The notes under the pieces are model-generated. The model had not been told where the DNA came from, made no database searches, and worked only from the letters and a program-made list of their open reading frames with translations. Below are positions 7,840 through 16,647 of a stretch of 43,003 nucleotides of DNA, piece after piece. Location of the stretch: assembly GCA_958426425.1 (NCBI GenBank), contig CATZYY010000006.1, positions 1 to 43,003 of the forward strand, in the 5' to 3' direction. Both the position numbers and the translations under genes were made by a program. Numbering within the stretch: position 1 is the first letter of the stretch; each line of letters starts with the position of its first letter. The DNA comes from an uncultured Oscillospiraceae bacterium (lineage in GTDB: Bacteria > Bacillota > Clostridia > Oscillospirales > Oscillospiraceae).

Positions 7840-9450
7840 TCAAAAGGTCTGGATAATTGCAAGAAAGATCAGAAGGACAATAAAGATAATGATCGGGGCT
7901 GCTGCATATCGGTCAAATTTCAAAGGACGGATCTCATATCCGGTTTCGTCAGTGACACCGCGCATTGCCTCAGTGGCGCCCTTAAGTGTGTAGGGATATG
8001 TCCTCTTTGTCGCTTCCGGGTCCCGGAATAGAGTTGCGCTGAACAGGCAGGAGAGGATGATCGCAAACAAAACGGCATAGACGTAGCACCAGAGCCAGTT
8101 GATGCCCCAGGCACTTTCAAAGCTTTTGAGGACAAGAGAAATGATGAAGCCAAGGATACATCCCAGCGAACACCCCTTGTCGTTGACAAAGGGCATGAAG
8201 AGCATCATGAGCAGGACTCCAGTCAGTGTCCCCTGCATGGGGGCACTCATACTGGCGATCGTCTGCATGATGGATGCGCTGCTGCCGCTGAGATAGAGGA
8301 ACACAAAGATGATATCGATGACGGCGATGATGAGAGTGAACAGCATCGACTGCTTCAGCGTGGCTTTCTTTCCTTTTGCGATGTAGGGCTCATAGATATC
8401 CTTGACAAATGTAGCGGCAGTTGAATTCATAATAGCATCAAGCGAGGACTTTGCTGCGGCAAAAACAGCGGCGACCATCAGGCCAACAACACCGTTCGGC
8501 ATGTAGTTGATAATAAAGTCGACAAAAATGTTGTTGGAGTTGGAGAGGTCAAGCGTATGCATGTTCGACTGATAGAACACAAACAGAATAATGCCCAGAG
8601 TATAAGTGACCCAGTAAATGCCGATCATCAGCAGAGTGGAAAGGATGCCGGTCTTTTTTACATCCCGGATACTGCGGGCAGTGACATACCGCTGGATCTG
8701 CTCTTGGTTGAATCCAAAATAAGAGACCCACATGGCAAAACTCCCGATGATGCAAAGATAGATATTGTAATTATCCCAGCGGAAATCGAAATCAAAGGAG
8801 ACTGTCTTGCCGGATTCGCCTGCGATCGAAAGAACTTCCCCGAAAGGCATTCCCATATTGGCAAATGCGATTACCAGTGCTATAATTGCTCCGACCAGAA
8901 GAACTACACCCTGCAAAGTGTCAGCCCAGATAGCACCTTTGATGCCTCCAAGGATGGTATAGATGACACCGACGAACATGATCACTACGACCCAAAGATT
9001 CATGGGGAGTCCGGTGATGCTCTGCAGAACAAGAGCGGGAGTATATACGAAGCCGCCGATCAGCACAAAAGAATTGAAAAGCCAAAGAACAATGGTAGTC
9101 ATCCGTGTCCGGACGCCGAAGCGCATACTGACAAATTGCCCCATGGTGGTAACTTTTGTATAGTACAGAATAGGAAGTATTGTGCAGGTGCAGAATACTA
9201 TGCAGAGTGGAATTGTGATATTAGACATTCCGGCAATCAGGCCTTGTGTATAAGTCCATCCTGGGTTTCCGATAAAAGCACCTGCGCTGAGCATTGTCAT
9301 GCCAACCGAGATTGAAATTGCATACCACGGCATGCCCCGACCGCCCTGAAAATAGTCATCTCCGCTTTTGTTACTCTTTCCAACCACAGTGCCGATAGTT
9401 ATGATGGCCACAAAGAAAGCAAGGAGCATGCCCCAATCAATTAAAGTCAT
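7840..9450 (-). CDS. Sodium:solute symporter (SSS family)
   Basis: This 536-residue integral membrane protein has about 13 hydrophobic segments. SSS-family features include the N-terminal LIDWGMLLAFFVA helix, SGDDYFQGGRGMPW after TM1, and the sodium-site-like SAGAFIGNPGWTY in TM2. Overall length fits PutP/PanF/SGLT-like carriers. The substrate cannot be read from sequence; a small organic acid, amino acid or peptide derivative is plausible. The ATG at 9450 has AAGGAG 10 nt upstream, and residues before it lack homology. It is transcribed divergently from the AraC regulator, which may control both it and the rightward dipeptidase/YkvI/SnoaL genes. Confidence 0.9.
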   Translation of the reverse strand: MTLIDWGMLLAFFVAIITIGTVVGKSNKSGDDYFQGGRGMPWYAISISVGMTMLSAGAFIGNPGWTYTQGLIAGMSNITIPLCIVFCTCTILPILYYTKVTTMGQFVSMRFGVRTRMTTIVLWLFNSFVLIGGFVYTPALVLQSITGLPMNLWVVVIMFVGVIYTILGGIKGAIWADTLQGVVLLVGAIIALVIAFANMGMPFGEVLSIAGESGKTVSFDFDFRWDNYNIYLCIIGSFAMWVSYFGFNQEQIQRYVTARSIRDVKKTGILSTLLMIGIYWVTYTLGIILFVFYQSNMHTLDLSNSNNIFVDFIINYMPNGVVGLMVAAVFAAAKSSLDAIMNSTAATFVKDIYEPYIAKGKKATLKQSMLFTLIIAVIDIIFVFLYLSGSSASIMQTIASMSAPMQGTLTGVLLMMLFMPFVNDKGCSLGCILGFIISLVLKSFESAWGINWLWCYVYAVLFAIILSCLFSATLFRDPEATKRTYPYTLKGATEAMRGVTDETGYEIRPLKFDRYAAAPIIIFIVLLIFLAIIQTF

Positions 9451-9932
9451 ATGATTCGTTCTCCTTTTCTCTAAAAATGTCGCACAAAGAATCCTGCGGG
9501 GTGATTTTGCTTTGGAGTTCCGCAAACGGGGAACGGAAGATGGAAATGAGAATGGAAATAGGAGAGCCAGATGATTTGCAGGAAAACAGATGATTGTTGT
9601 GCAGTATATCGCGAATTTCTGCCGCTCTTTTTAAGATAATTATAACATTTGTGAAAAAATCGTCCTTCTAAATCATGACATATTTTCCCGGAAAAAAGAC
9701 ACGGACCGGATCCCTTTTGTTTCTTAGAAAATTAAGGTGGCAGAATATCAGGCAAAACAGTGGCAGAGAAACCTCGGGGCCAAAAACCATGCATTTCAGA
9801 CAATAATATAACTATTTGGCCATTTTCATTGACAGAAGGTGGAAAGGAGGGCCGTGTTGAACCCTGACTCGGAACATGCTATAATAAAACTGTATCGAAA
9901 TAGCCCAATAGCCCGCATATGAGGAGGAAAAT
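9451..9932. other. Divergent regulatory region, symporter / AraC regulator
   Basis: This 480-bp AT-rich stretch has no gene. It holds a good rightward promoter (9857-9885) and an extra TTGACA at 9830. Operator sites for the AraC protein are expected here, but no clear repeat pair stood out. Confidence 0.5.
9857..9885 (+). promoter_or_regulatory. Sigma-A promoter of the AraC-family regulator gene
   Basis: TTGAAC (9857-9862) is 17 nt from a perfect TATAAT (9880-9885). The start codon is 47 nt downstream. Confidence 0.65.
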
Positions 9933-10850
9933 ATGGACCAGCTTGCAACTGTAATCCCTTATGATGTCTCTATGCAGTATGTAGATGGCAGAATGCGCCG
10001 GATTTATCACGATTTTCGGGACTGGGGCGATGAAGTTGTTATTGTAATGGAAGGAACCGGTACATATTATCTAGACGATATTTCTTTCGAAATCAGCACA
10101 GGAGATATTTTTGTGTTGCGCGGCGATTACTCCAAAGAGATTCGGAATGCAGATCATCTGCGCTTTTGTTCTATATATTTCCGGGAGGAAAACCTCCAAC
10201 GTCTTGCGGGCACATTCCGCCGTCTGGAGGGATATCAGGCCCTGTTTATCCGGAACCCAGCGGTGAAAGCATATGGGACGGCAGAACGCCTGCATGCGGA
10301 TGAGGATTTGATGGAAGACCTGCAGTGGCTGATCGATCGGATGATCCAGGAACAAAAGCTCATGGAACCAGGGTTTGAGCAGATCCTGAATTCCAGCTTT
10401 TTCATCCTGATCTCGCTTGTTTCCAGAGCATTTTCTGAAAACGAGAATTTTTCCCAAAGCAGGGCTGCGGATTTTGCCTGGGTAGTCGCTTATATGCAGA
10501 CCCACTATATGGAACCGCTTCGGATCCCTCAGCTGGCGCAGATGGCGCACCTTTCGGAGCGGCAGTTCAACCGCCGCTTTAAGATCATCTACCAGACGTC
10601 TCCTATCCAATTTTTGAGCAGACTGAGAATGAACCGTGCCTGCGCCCTTCTGGAAGAGAGCGTATTGAACATTTCTGAGATCGCTATGGAATGCGGTTTC
10701 TCCGATATCAATTATTTTTCTGCCTGCTTCAAGTCTATGTTCGGCATATCGGCGAGTCAGTATCGCTCGGAGCGGGAAAATGAGAGAAAAACGTCCAATT
10801 TAAAAAGACACCGTCCGAAAAAAACTATTAAAGAACAGCCTCCAATGTGA
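9933..10850 (+). CDS. AraC-family transcriptional regulator with cupin sensor domain
   Basis: The 305-residue protein has an N-terminal cupin-like half (GTGTYYLDDISFEISTGD, LRGDYSKEI). A C-terminal double helix-turn-helix of AraC/XylS type starts near residue 190 (LRIPQLAQMAHLSERQFNRRFK, then ISEIAMECGFSDINYFSACFK). GAGGAGG precedes the ATG at a good distance. It lies divergently from the symporter and upstream of the M19 dipeptidase genes, so it is the likely ligand-responsive activator of this cluster. Its own transcript ends at the hairpin overlapping the stop codon. The effector is unknown. Confidence 0.93.
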   Translation: MDQLATVIPYDVSMQYVDGRMRRIYHDFRDWGDEVVIVMEGTGTYYLDDISFEISTGDIFVLRGDYSKEIRNADHLRFCSIYFREENLQRLAGTFRRLEGYQALFIRNPAVKAYGTAERLHADEDLMEDLQWLIDRMIQEQKLMEPGFEQILNSSFFILISLVSRAFSENENFSQSRAADFAWVVAYMQTHYMEPLRIPQLAQMAHLSERQFNRRFKIIYQTSPIQFLSRLRMNRACALLEESVLNISEIAMECGFSDINYFSACFKSMFGISASQYRSERENERKTSNLKRHRPKKTIKEQPPM

Positions 10851-10868
10851 TTGGGGGCTGTTCTTTTT
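10832..10868 (+). terminator. Rho-independent terminator of the AraC gene
   Basis: AGAACAGCCTCCAA pairs with TTGGGGGCTGTTCT across a short TGTGA loop, followed by a T run. The stem spans the TGA stop at 10848-10850. Confidence 0.75.
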
Positions 10869-11031
10869 CCGCGCTGCTATGCTGCCTTGTGGCTCATTTA
10901 GGAGAAAAAAAGACGGATTCTTGATAATCGGCTGGCTTCATATCAAAGACTGCAAAACAGCAAAAAATGACTTGTATTATAAGGCACAGGAAATGCCGCT
11001 TCAATATACTGAAAACATGGAAATGGGAGCC

Positions 11032-11046
11032 GCGACAATTTGTCGC
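11032..11046. promoter_or_regulatory. Small palindrome upstream of the M19 dipeptidase gene
   Basis: GCGACAA-T-TTGTCGC has perfect 7-bp arms and lies 32 nt before the GTG start. It could be a regulator site or a short mRNA hairpin in the leader. Confidence 0.35.
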
Positions 11047-11077
11047 TTATCATCAAGTCCAGAAAGGAGTAATTTCT

Positions 11078-12202
11078 GTGGATTTCCAGAAAATGAGGCC
11101 CGAAATGCTTTCTGAGCGGGCGAAAAAACTGAACCACCAAGCGGTTGGTGTAAACGTCCACGACCACATGATGTTTGAATTTGCGATTCATAAGGATCTG
11201 GGGGAGGAACATATATTCGATACCTACTATCTCCCGGAGCTGCGCAAAGGCGGTTTTCAGGTTGTCATTACAACTGTGGGTGCTAACTCTCCCTGTATGT
11301 GCAATCTGACGGATCACTTGGCATTCGGATGCTTTGAGCAGATCGACATGCTGCGGGAGGAAGAGAAAGCGGGAGCGGGTTTCCGCATCTGCAGAACCAT
11401 GAGCGATATCCGCGTTGCAATCGCAGAGCATAAAATCGCACTGATTCTGGCCTTCGAGGGCGCCCGGGCACTGGAAGGACGCCCCTGGGAGGAGAGTTTG
11501 GTGATGCTGCGGACATATTATGAGCTGGGCCTGCGGCTGAATTGCATTGCTGGCGGCGCACGGACGGTATTCGCAGATGGCGTGGGTGACATCCGCGCCG
11601 ATGCAGGACTGACCACATACGGCGTGAAGCTGATCCAGGAAATGGAACGGCTGGGGATTTTTGTTGACCTGACCCATATGACAGACCGTAGCTTTTTTGA
11701 TGCGATGGAGGTTGCCACAAAACCGGTGATGGTTTCCCATGTGGGGGCCCAGAAGATCTGCCCAGTCGATGCCAACCTGTCAGACGCGAGGATTGATGCT
11801 ATTGGGAAGAACGGTGGCCTGATCGGAATGGAGATCGTGAAGACGGAGATCCAAAAGGGATCTCAGGAGAGCGGAGAGATCGTCACATATGACCGTGTGG
11901 TAGATCATATCGATCACATCGCCGACCGCATCGGTGTGGAGCATATCTGCCTTGGCCTGGATTTTGACAACTTCCCGTTGGTCCATAATGTGTTCCGGGC
12001 CATGAGTCCTGCCCCTGGCTCCATTGAAGGCTTTTACACCGGTATGCCGAAAGGCGACCATATGCTGAATGAACCGTCCAACGTCGGCGAGGCATATGTT
12101 ATCGCGGAATATCTGTGCCGCAGAGGCTACTCTGATGAGCAGATCCTCGGCATTCTGGGTGGAAATGCGCTTCGGGTGATGGAACAGGTCTTTGACGCAT
12201 AA
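11078..12202 (+). CDS. Membrane dipeptidase family protein (peptidase M19)
   Basis: This 374-residue TIM-barrel metallohydrolase resembles renal dipeptidase. Visible family positions are VHDHM at residues 27-31 (where the family usually has H-x-D), E127 (LAFEGARALEG), H200 (VDLTHMTD) and H221 (MVSHVGA). Most of the binuclear zinc site is thus present, with an altered first motif. The start is GTG 11078, preceded by AGAAAGGAG; the frame upstream is open but lacks a ribosome site. It would hydrolyse a dipeptide, D-amino-acid dipeptide or an amide-like substrate. The next gene, 12 nt away, is a degenerate paralogue. Linked transporters suggest uptake and hydrolysis of one substrate class. Confidence 0.88.
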   Translation: MDFQKMRPEMLSERAKKLNHQAVGVNVHDHMMFEFAIHKDLGEEHIFDTYYLPELRKGGFQVVITTVGANSPCMCNLTDHLAFGCFEQIDMLREEEKAGAGFRICRTMSDIRVAIAEHKIALILAFEGARALEGRPWEESLVMLRTYYELGLRLNCIAGGARTVFADGVGDIRADAGLTTYGVKLIQEMERLGIFVDLTHMTDRSFFDAMEVATKPVMVSHVGAQKICPVDANLSDARIDAIGKNGGLIGMEIVKTEIQKGSQESGEIVTYDRVVDHIDHIADRIGVEHICLGLDFDNFPLVHNVFRAMSPAPGSIEGFYTGMPKGDHMLNEPSNVGEAYVIAEYLCRRGYSDEQILGILGGNALRVMEQVFDA

Positions 12203-12214
12203 GGAGGGGACGAT

Positions 12215-13359
12215 ATGAGGACAGACTTTTTCCTAGTGGATGGCTATGCCAATCTGCTGGACGATTATACGTTCTATTTTAATCAGCATGAGGCAGAGGT
12301 GACAAGCGGACGCTGTTCCGCCTTTGACGAAGCGTATCTGCCGGTTCTGCGGCGCCAAGGCGTGGGGATGATCTATGTCTCTGTCGGTGGAGAGCATACA
12401 GCGCAGGTCATGTATGGAGCGACAGATCAAAACCATTTCTGGGACGCTCACCGGAATCTGGATATGTTCCTGTGTGAGGAAGAAAATGGAACAGGATCTT
12501 TTGTGCTGGTCCGCCGTGCTGCGGATATTGACCGGGCCATCCGTGAAAATAAGATCGCGGTGCTGGCAACTCTCAGCGGCGGAAAGCCTCTGGAGGGAAA
12601 GTCCAATTATCAGGCGCTGGCAAATCTTCGGACTTTATATCGGTCCGGTTTGCGGAGCATCCAACTGACGGGAAATGGACGCAACCGCCTGGCAGATGGT
12701 TGCGGTCAGCATCGCACTCGCGGTAAATTGACGGATTTCGGCGTGGCGGTCGTGAAGGAAGCTGACCGTTTGGGGGTCCTGCTGGACACTGCACAGCTCA
12801 ATGACACGGGATTTTTTGACCTTTTGGAACAGGCCAAGAACCCGGTGCTTGATTCTCATACCGCCTCCAGAGAACTTAGCGACCATCCTCAGTGCATCGG
12901 CCGGGACCGCATGAAGGCCATTGGCGAAAATGGCGGAGTGGTAGGGATCTCCTTCCGTACAGCTCTTGTGGCAATGGAGAGACAAGAGGCTGGAATCGAC
13001 GAGCTGATGCGGCAGATCGACTATGCGGTGTGGAGGTCGCGGGAATCGACCATGTGGCGCTGGGACCGGATTATTCCGGATTTAAGACGCCTAAAGATAG
13101 AAGCCTCCTGAGAGGATTTTCCAACCTCGGTGTTGTGGACAGCGACTATCAGACGCCCTATCAGAGCGAAAAGCATCCGGGATATTTGGACTGTGTCTGG
13201 TACGGCATCCGAAAAAATGACTTTATTGAAGGACCGACATGCAGGGAGCGGTTTGCCGAGGTCGTGAAGGCCCTCCAGGATCATGGCTATCAAGATGAGG
13301 ACTGTGCCAAGATCTTGGGCGAAAATCTGCTGCGTGTGTATCGCCAGGTGCTGGGATAA
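12215..13359 (+). pseudogene. Second M19 dipeptidase homologue, metal site lost and frameshifted
   Basis: The reading frame from ATG 12215 matches the upstream dipeptidase along its length, but the metal ligands are replaced. VDGYANLL stands where an H-x-D motif is expected, TLSGGKPLEG replaces the E-G motif, and DTAQLND replaces the D-x-S/T-H motif. Only the later S-H (DSHTAS) is kept. Near 13029-13032 a duplicated TG shifts the frame; the downstream part (VAGIDHVALGPDYSGF to the end) continues two bases over and runs to TAA at 13359. Removing the two bases gives about 380 aa. Family knowledge says the protein cannot be a normal zinc dipeptidase, and the shift would truncate it at 298 aa. 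A recent mutation or a sequencing error in a non-catalytic partner gene are both possible. Confidence 0.8.
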
Positions 13360-14493
13360 ATGGACTTACCATCCAGTTTTGGGAAAAGATCGCCAAGCCC
13401 TGTTTCAACGAAAGAAAACAGTGGGATCTTTCGCTACGCAGGCGCATTTATGGCCCTCTTGACGGGTTCCGGATTTGCGACCGGGCAGGAGATCCTGCAA
13501 TACTTTGCAGCCTATGGACTGGGCGGCGGACTGATTGTGTCTTTGCTGTGTATGGTTCTCCTTGCGTTTGCCGGCGGATGTTTTATATCCGCCGGCAAAC
13601 GGGAGCAATTTGCCAAGGGCAGTGATGTTTACCGCTATTACTGCGGGAACCGCTTCGGCACATTTTATGATTGCTTTTCCATCCTGTTTATCTTCTCCTC
13701 CTTTGTTGTTATGATGGGGGGAGCCGGTGCTACCATGAATCAGCATTTTGGACTTCCCAATTGGGGTGGAAGCATTGTGATGATGATCCTGACATACATA
13801 ACTGCAATTTCTGGGCTTGGCGGTGTTGTCAGGATCATCGGGAAAATAGGTCCTCTCATTGCCGCATTTTCCATTTTTCTTGGCCTGTATTCCATGCTTG
13901 CTAACCCGGAGGGGGTACTGTCGAATTCTGTTGCTCTGGCCGCAGGGGAGATCACGGTTAAACAGGTGGGAGGAAGTCCGGTTTCTGCTGCTATCTCCTA
14001 TGCAGGTTTTTGTATATTATGGCTGGCGGCTTATCTGGCGTCTCTCGGGAAAAAAACAACGAGTGAAAAAGAGGGGATCTGTGGAACGGTCTGCGGTGCT
14101 GTGTTTTTTACCGCAGGATGTACAGCCATGATGCTGGGCCTGTTGGCTTTTCTGCCGGAATTGTGGGATGCTGCGATTCCAGCGTTGGTGTTGACCAATA
14201 GAGTGGGGACTTGGCTGTCTGTGATTTTCTCCATCATTATTTTTTGCGGAATCTATACAGCAGCCGTACCATTGCTCTGGCAGGTGTCTTCCAGATTTAC
14301 AGGAGAAGGGACCGTAGAGTTCCGGGGCGTCACAGCAGTGATTGCCGCAGCTGGCACCGTTATTGCCTTGTTCATTCCCTTTCAGGATCTGGTGAACAAG
14401 ATATATGGATTGTCCGGCTATGTGGGAATTATCTTGCTGGTATTTATCGCTGTGAAGGAGATCCGACGGAGACTGCATAAGACGGAGGTTTGA
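13360..14493 (+). CDS. YkvI-like membrane transporter (LeuT/APC fold)
   Basis: The 377-residue integral membrane protein has about ten hydrophobic segments. Its N-terminal GSGFATGQEILQYFAAYG is the broken first helix typical of YkvI-type proteins, distant relatives of LeuT-fold amino-acid transporters. The ATG follows the preceding stop without a gap (TAA-ATG at 13357-13362), so it belongs to the dipeptidase operon. The substrate is unknown. An amino acid, or a small product of the dipeptidase, is a reasonable guess from context. Confidence 0.85.
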   Translation: MDLPSSFGKRSPSPVSTKENSGIFRYAGAFMALLTGSGFATGQEILQYFAAYGLGGGLIVSLLCMVLLAFAGGCFISAGKREQFAKGSDVYRYYCGNRFGTFYDCFSILFIFSSFVVMMGGAGATMNQHFGLPNWGGSIVMMILTYITAISGLGGVVRIIGKIGPLIAAFSIFLGLYSMLANPEGVLSNSVALAAGEITVKQVGGSPVSAAISYAGFCILWLAAYLASLGKKTTSEKEGICGTVCGAVFFTAGCTAMMLGLLAFLPELWDAAIPALVLTNRVGTWLSVIFSIIIFCGIYTAAVPLLWQVSSRFTGEGTVEFRGVTAVIAAAGTVIALFIPFQDLVNKIYGLSGYVGIILLVFIAVKEIRRRLHKTEV

Positions 14494-14567
14494 GGGATTT
14501 GAAATAATGGGCGGGCACTCTAACAGTTGCCGACAGAATTATATTTTTTATGGGAGGAGTTTATCCT

Positions 14568-15140
14568 ATGGACGACCGACAGAGGCAGACTTTTTTTCAG
14601 GATCGGAACCGCTGCTTAAACTATGTAAATACCTGCCAGTTGGAGACCCCGGAGGAGGTTGCACAGCTCTTTGAGGATTTCACGAGAACGCTGTGGGATT
14701 TCAAACTAGTAGGCCGCATCCATGATTTTTACTGCGATAACATCACGATCAATAGGGAAGGCGGACATGACATTGTAGGTTCAGAAGGCGTTCTGCGCAA
14801 TACCCTGCATTTGATGTCTGCGTTTCCGGATCTGAAGCTGAAATTCATCGATATTTTTGCCGAGGGGGATCCGGAACATGGGTACAGTTTCGGCCAGGCC
14901 ATTTATTTTGACGGTACAAACACAGGATACAGTGATTTCGGACCTCCGACGGGAAAGAGCCTTTGTGAAAAAGACCTTTGCTTAGGCCTTTGCGAATGTC
15001 GGGTTGAGAAAGTGGATGGCCGCTGGAAGATCGTTGAAGAGTGGGTGACCCGCAGCGAAGAACTTATCAATGCTACCATGACCATGTCGAAAGAGGAAGA
15101 TATGCAGGAGTCCTTACAAATGGAGGAAGCGGTATGCTGA
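14568..15140 (+). CDS. SnoaL-like / NTF2-fold protein, first of a pair
   Basis: The 190-residue protein is of the SnoaL-like cone-barrel type: VGRIHDFYCDNITINREGG, then LMSAFPDLKLKFIDIFAEGD, and a C-terminal WKIVEEWVTRS strand. GGGAGGAG lies 8 nt before ATG 14568, so the in-frame ATG at 14550 is not preferred. Family members include polyketide cyclases, hydratases and isomerases, and many have no known activity. It overlaps the next gene, a paralogue, by 7 nt. The two may form a heterodimer acting on the product of the upstream hydrolase. Confidence 0.8.
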   Translation: MDDRQRQTFFQDRNRCLNYVNTCQLETPEEVAQLFEDFTRTLWDFKLVGRIHDFYCDNITINREGGHDIVGSEGVLRNTLHLMSAFPDLKLKFIDIFAEGDPEHGYSFGQAIYFDGTNTGYSDFGPPTGKSLCEKDLCLGLCECRVEKVDGRWKIVEEWVTRSEELINATMTMSKEEDMQESLQMEEAVC

Positions 15141-15619
15141 AAGCTGATCAATATCATGACGAGATCATGGAATTATGTGCGTCCATTCAGAATCTTCAAT
15201 TGGAAAATCGGGATGAAGTAGAGGCATTTGTACGCAGTTTTACGAAACTGACCTATGATTATTGCATGTTCGGCCTGATGTACGATTTTTATCAATACGA
15301 TGCGGAGATGCTCCGTGAGAACGCTGTTCGTCTGCATGGCGTGGAGGAAATCATCGCAGACCGGCAGGCATTACTCTCTGCATTTCCGGACCTGAAGACA
15401 AAAGTCGAGCGAGTTATCGTGGCACCGGACGGAAGAGGGGGTTGGCGGGTGTTTCGGCGGATGTACCTCTCGGGAACTAATACTGGTCCAAGCTGTTATG
15501 GACCCGCCACCGGACGGGAACTGGGAGATCGGAATCTCTCTCTTTCGATGTTCTACTTGTCCAGGATTGATGGGGCATGGCGTATCACCGGCGAGATGGA
15601 TATGCGATCTGTGTTTTAG
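15134..15619 (+). CDS. SnoaL-like / NTF2-fold protein, second of a pair
   Basis: This 161-residue paralogue keeps the same landmarks: MYDFYQYDAEML, LLSAFPDLKTKVERVIVAPD, LSGTNTGPSCYGPATGREL and a final WRITGEMDMRS. The ATG at 15134 lies inside the end of the previous gene (ATGCTGA) with GGAGGAAGC just upstream, so coupled translation is likely. An upstream in-frame start at 15041 would overlap too far and has no ribosome site. Both paralogues carry a conserved S/D-G-T-N-T-G segment that may line a shared pocket. Function unknown. Confidence 0.8.
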   Translation: MLKADQYHDEIMELCASIQNLQLENRDEVEAFVRSFTKLTYDYCMFGLMYDFYQYDAEMLRENAVRLHGVEEIIADRQALLSAFPDLKTKVERVIVAPDGRGGWRVFRRMYLSGTNTGPSCYGPATGRELGDRNLSLSMFYLSRIDGAWRITGEMDMRSVF

Positions 15620-15692
15620 AGGCACTGTTCTTAAAGCCACTACGAGTTGAATGAAATTTCACGAGAAGTAGTAGCGAAACTTACGATTAACA

Positions 15693-15744
15693 GTAAACGT
15701 CAACGCAGGCTATATACCCAATACTTGTTTGCGTTGACATTTAC
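15693..15744. repeat. Inverted repeat, 15-bp arms, 22-bp spacer
   Basis: GTAAACGTCAACGCA (15693-15707) matches the reverse complement of TGCGTTGACATTTAC (15730-15744) at 14 of 15 positions. The spacing exceeds a hairpin loop of a normal terminator. A recombinase core site, element end or operator are all possible. Confidence 0.5.
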
Positions 15745-15868
15745 GTTAATATAATTTCAATGGCCGATACGTTCTTGACCGCCGATACGGAGGGAAGTGC
15801 TTTTAAGAGCAAGTAGATCCACGATCGATCTCTTCTTTGAAAAGGACTAAGACTTGGCGAGTATCAAA

Positions 15869-15909
15869 AATCACCCGGGATTGCTGCGGCGCAGCGATCC
15901 CGGGTGATT
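15869..15909 (-). terminator. 19-bp hairpin, terminator-like
   Basis: The arms 15869-15887 and 15891-15909 pair over 19 bp with one G-U position and a 3-nt loop. Read leftward the stem is followed by a TTTTTG tract; read rightward only by TTTATAC. It could act in both directions. Confidence 0.55.
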
Positions 15910-16063
15910 TATACGCCTCGGAATGAAGGCTTGCCATGTGTCGGCAAAATATTTCTCCGGTTCTCGGAATTTTCCAAGGTGGATCTGCCGCCGCTTTTTC
16001 TTGAATACAGCAGAAAAGGATAGTATACTTCACTAAAAGGTCAAAAGCATTAGGGGGCGGCGT

Positions 16064-16644
16064 ATGGGACTGTATTCCAAAAGAAACATTGGATGCACTC
16101 TCATATCACTCCACGCTTGGGAGGAGCCTGAAACAGATCTCCCTGTGTGCTACACCGCTGGAGACCATTCTGGAGGATATTGTGAAATACAGATCGAGCT
16201 ATATGACACTCTGATATAGGAAAACTTGATCGGTTCCCGCTTCAAAAGTGACGACTCCATCATTCGAAAATATGAGAAAACACTTCGAACCAACGGCGGC
16301 TTCAAACAGTGCTTCAACGATGTGCTCGGATTCCGCCTGCGCTTTGAAGAATACTCTTCGGAGTTTCCGAGCTATTTCCGGGTCGTAGACCTCCGCAACG
16401 GGAAGCTGGTGGATGACGGCTATCGTGCATTCATTTATACTATCAGCGGGACAATTTAGCTTACCCAATCGAGGTGCAGCTTTGGTGCGGGGACGACTAC
16501 TATTTCAACCTCTGGAGACATAAATACGTTTATAAATATCAGACGCCTGAAACTGGGAAGAAATTGTATCAGGGGTACGCAGAAGGGAAGATCCGGGACG
16601 AACGGGATTTCCTGAAACGGTTACGGGAAATTGAGGAGGGATAA
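16064..16644 (+). pseudogene. RelA/SpoT-domain (GTP pyrophosphokinase-like) pseudogene with at least two frameshifts
   Basis: Three frames each carry part of one protein. About 16074-16211 reads IPKETLDALSYHSTLGRS and LETILEDIVKY and then stops (TGA 16212). About 16226-16426 reads RFKSDDSIIRKYEKTL and VLGFRLRFEEYSSEF. From 16427 to TAA 16644 it reads IHLYYQRDNLAYPIEVQLW and LWRHKYVYKYQTP. Together this is the order of a small RelA/SpoT-like nucleotidyltransferase, including the Y-R-A-I-H and I-E-V-Q-L-W strands. Restoring one base near 16426 joins the last two parts. It is thus a decayed alarmone-synthetase-like gene, directly upstream of an intact DUF6718-like gene. Confidence 0.7.
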
Positions 16645-16647
16645 GCC

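Larger units (their letters stand above)
15620..16063. other. Intergenic region with two large inverted repeats
   Basis: No gene is supported. It contains a 15-bp inverted repeat with 22-bp spacing (15693-15744) and a 19-bp hairpin (15869-15909). It marks the change from the dipeptidase/SnoaL cluster to decayed mobile-element genes. Confidence 0.5.

Noticed and set aside
15869..15909. Possible CRISPR-like or small RNA unit
   Set aside because: It is a single hairpin with no repeat-spacer series; terminator is the simpler explanation. No CRISPR array was seen in the window.
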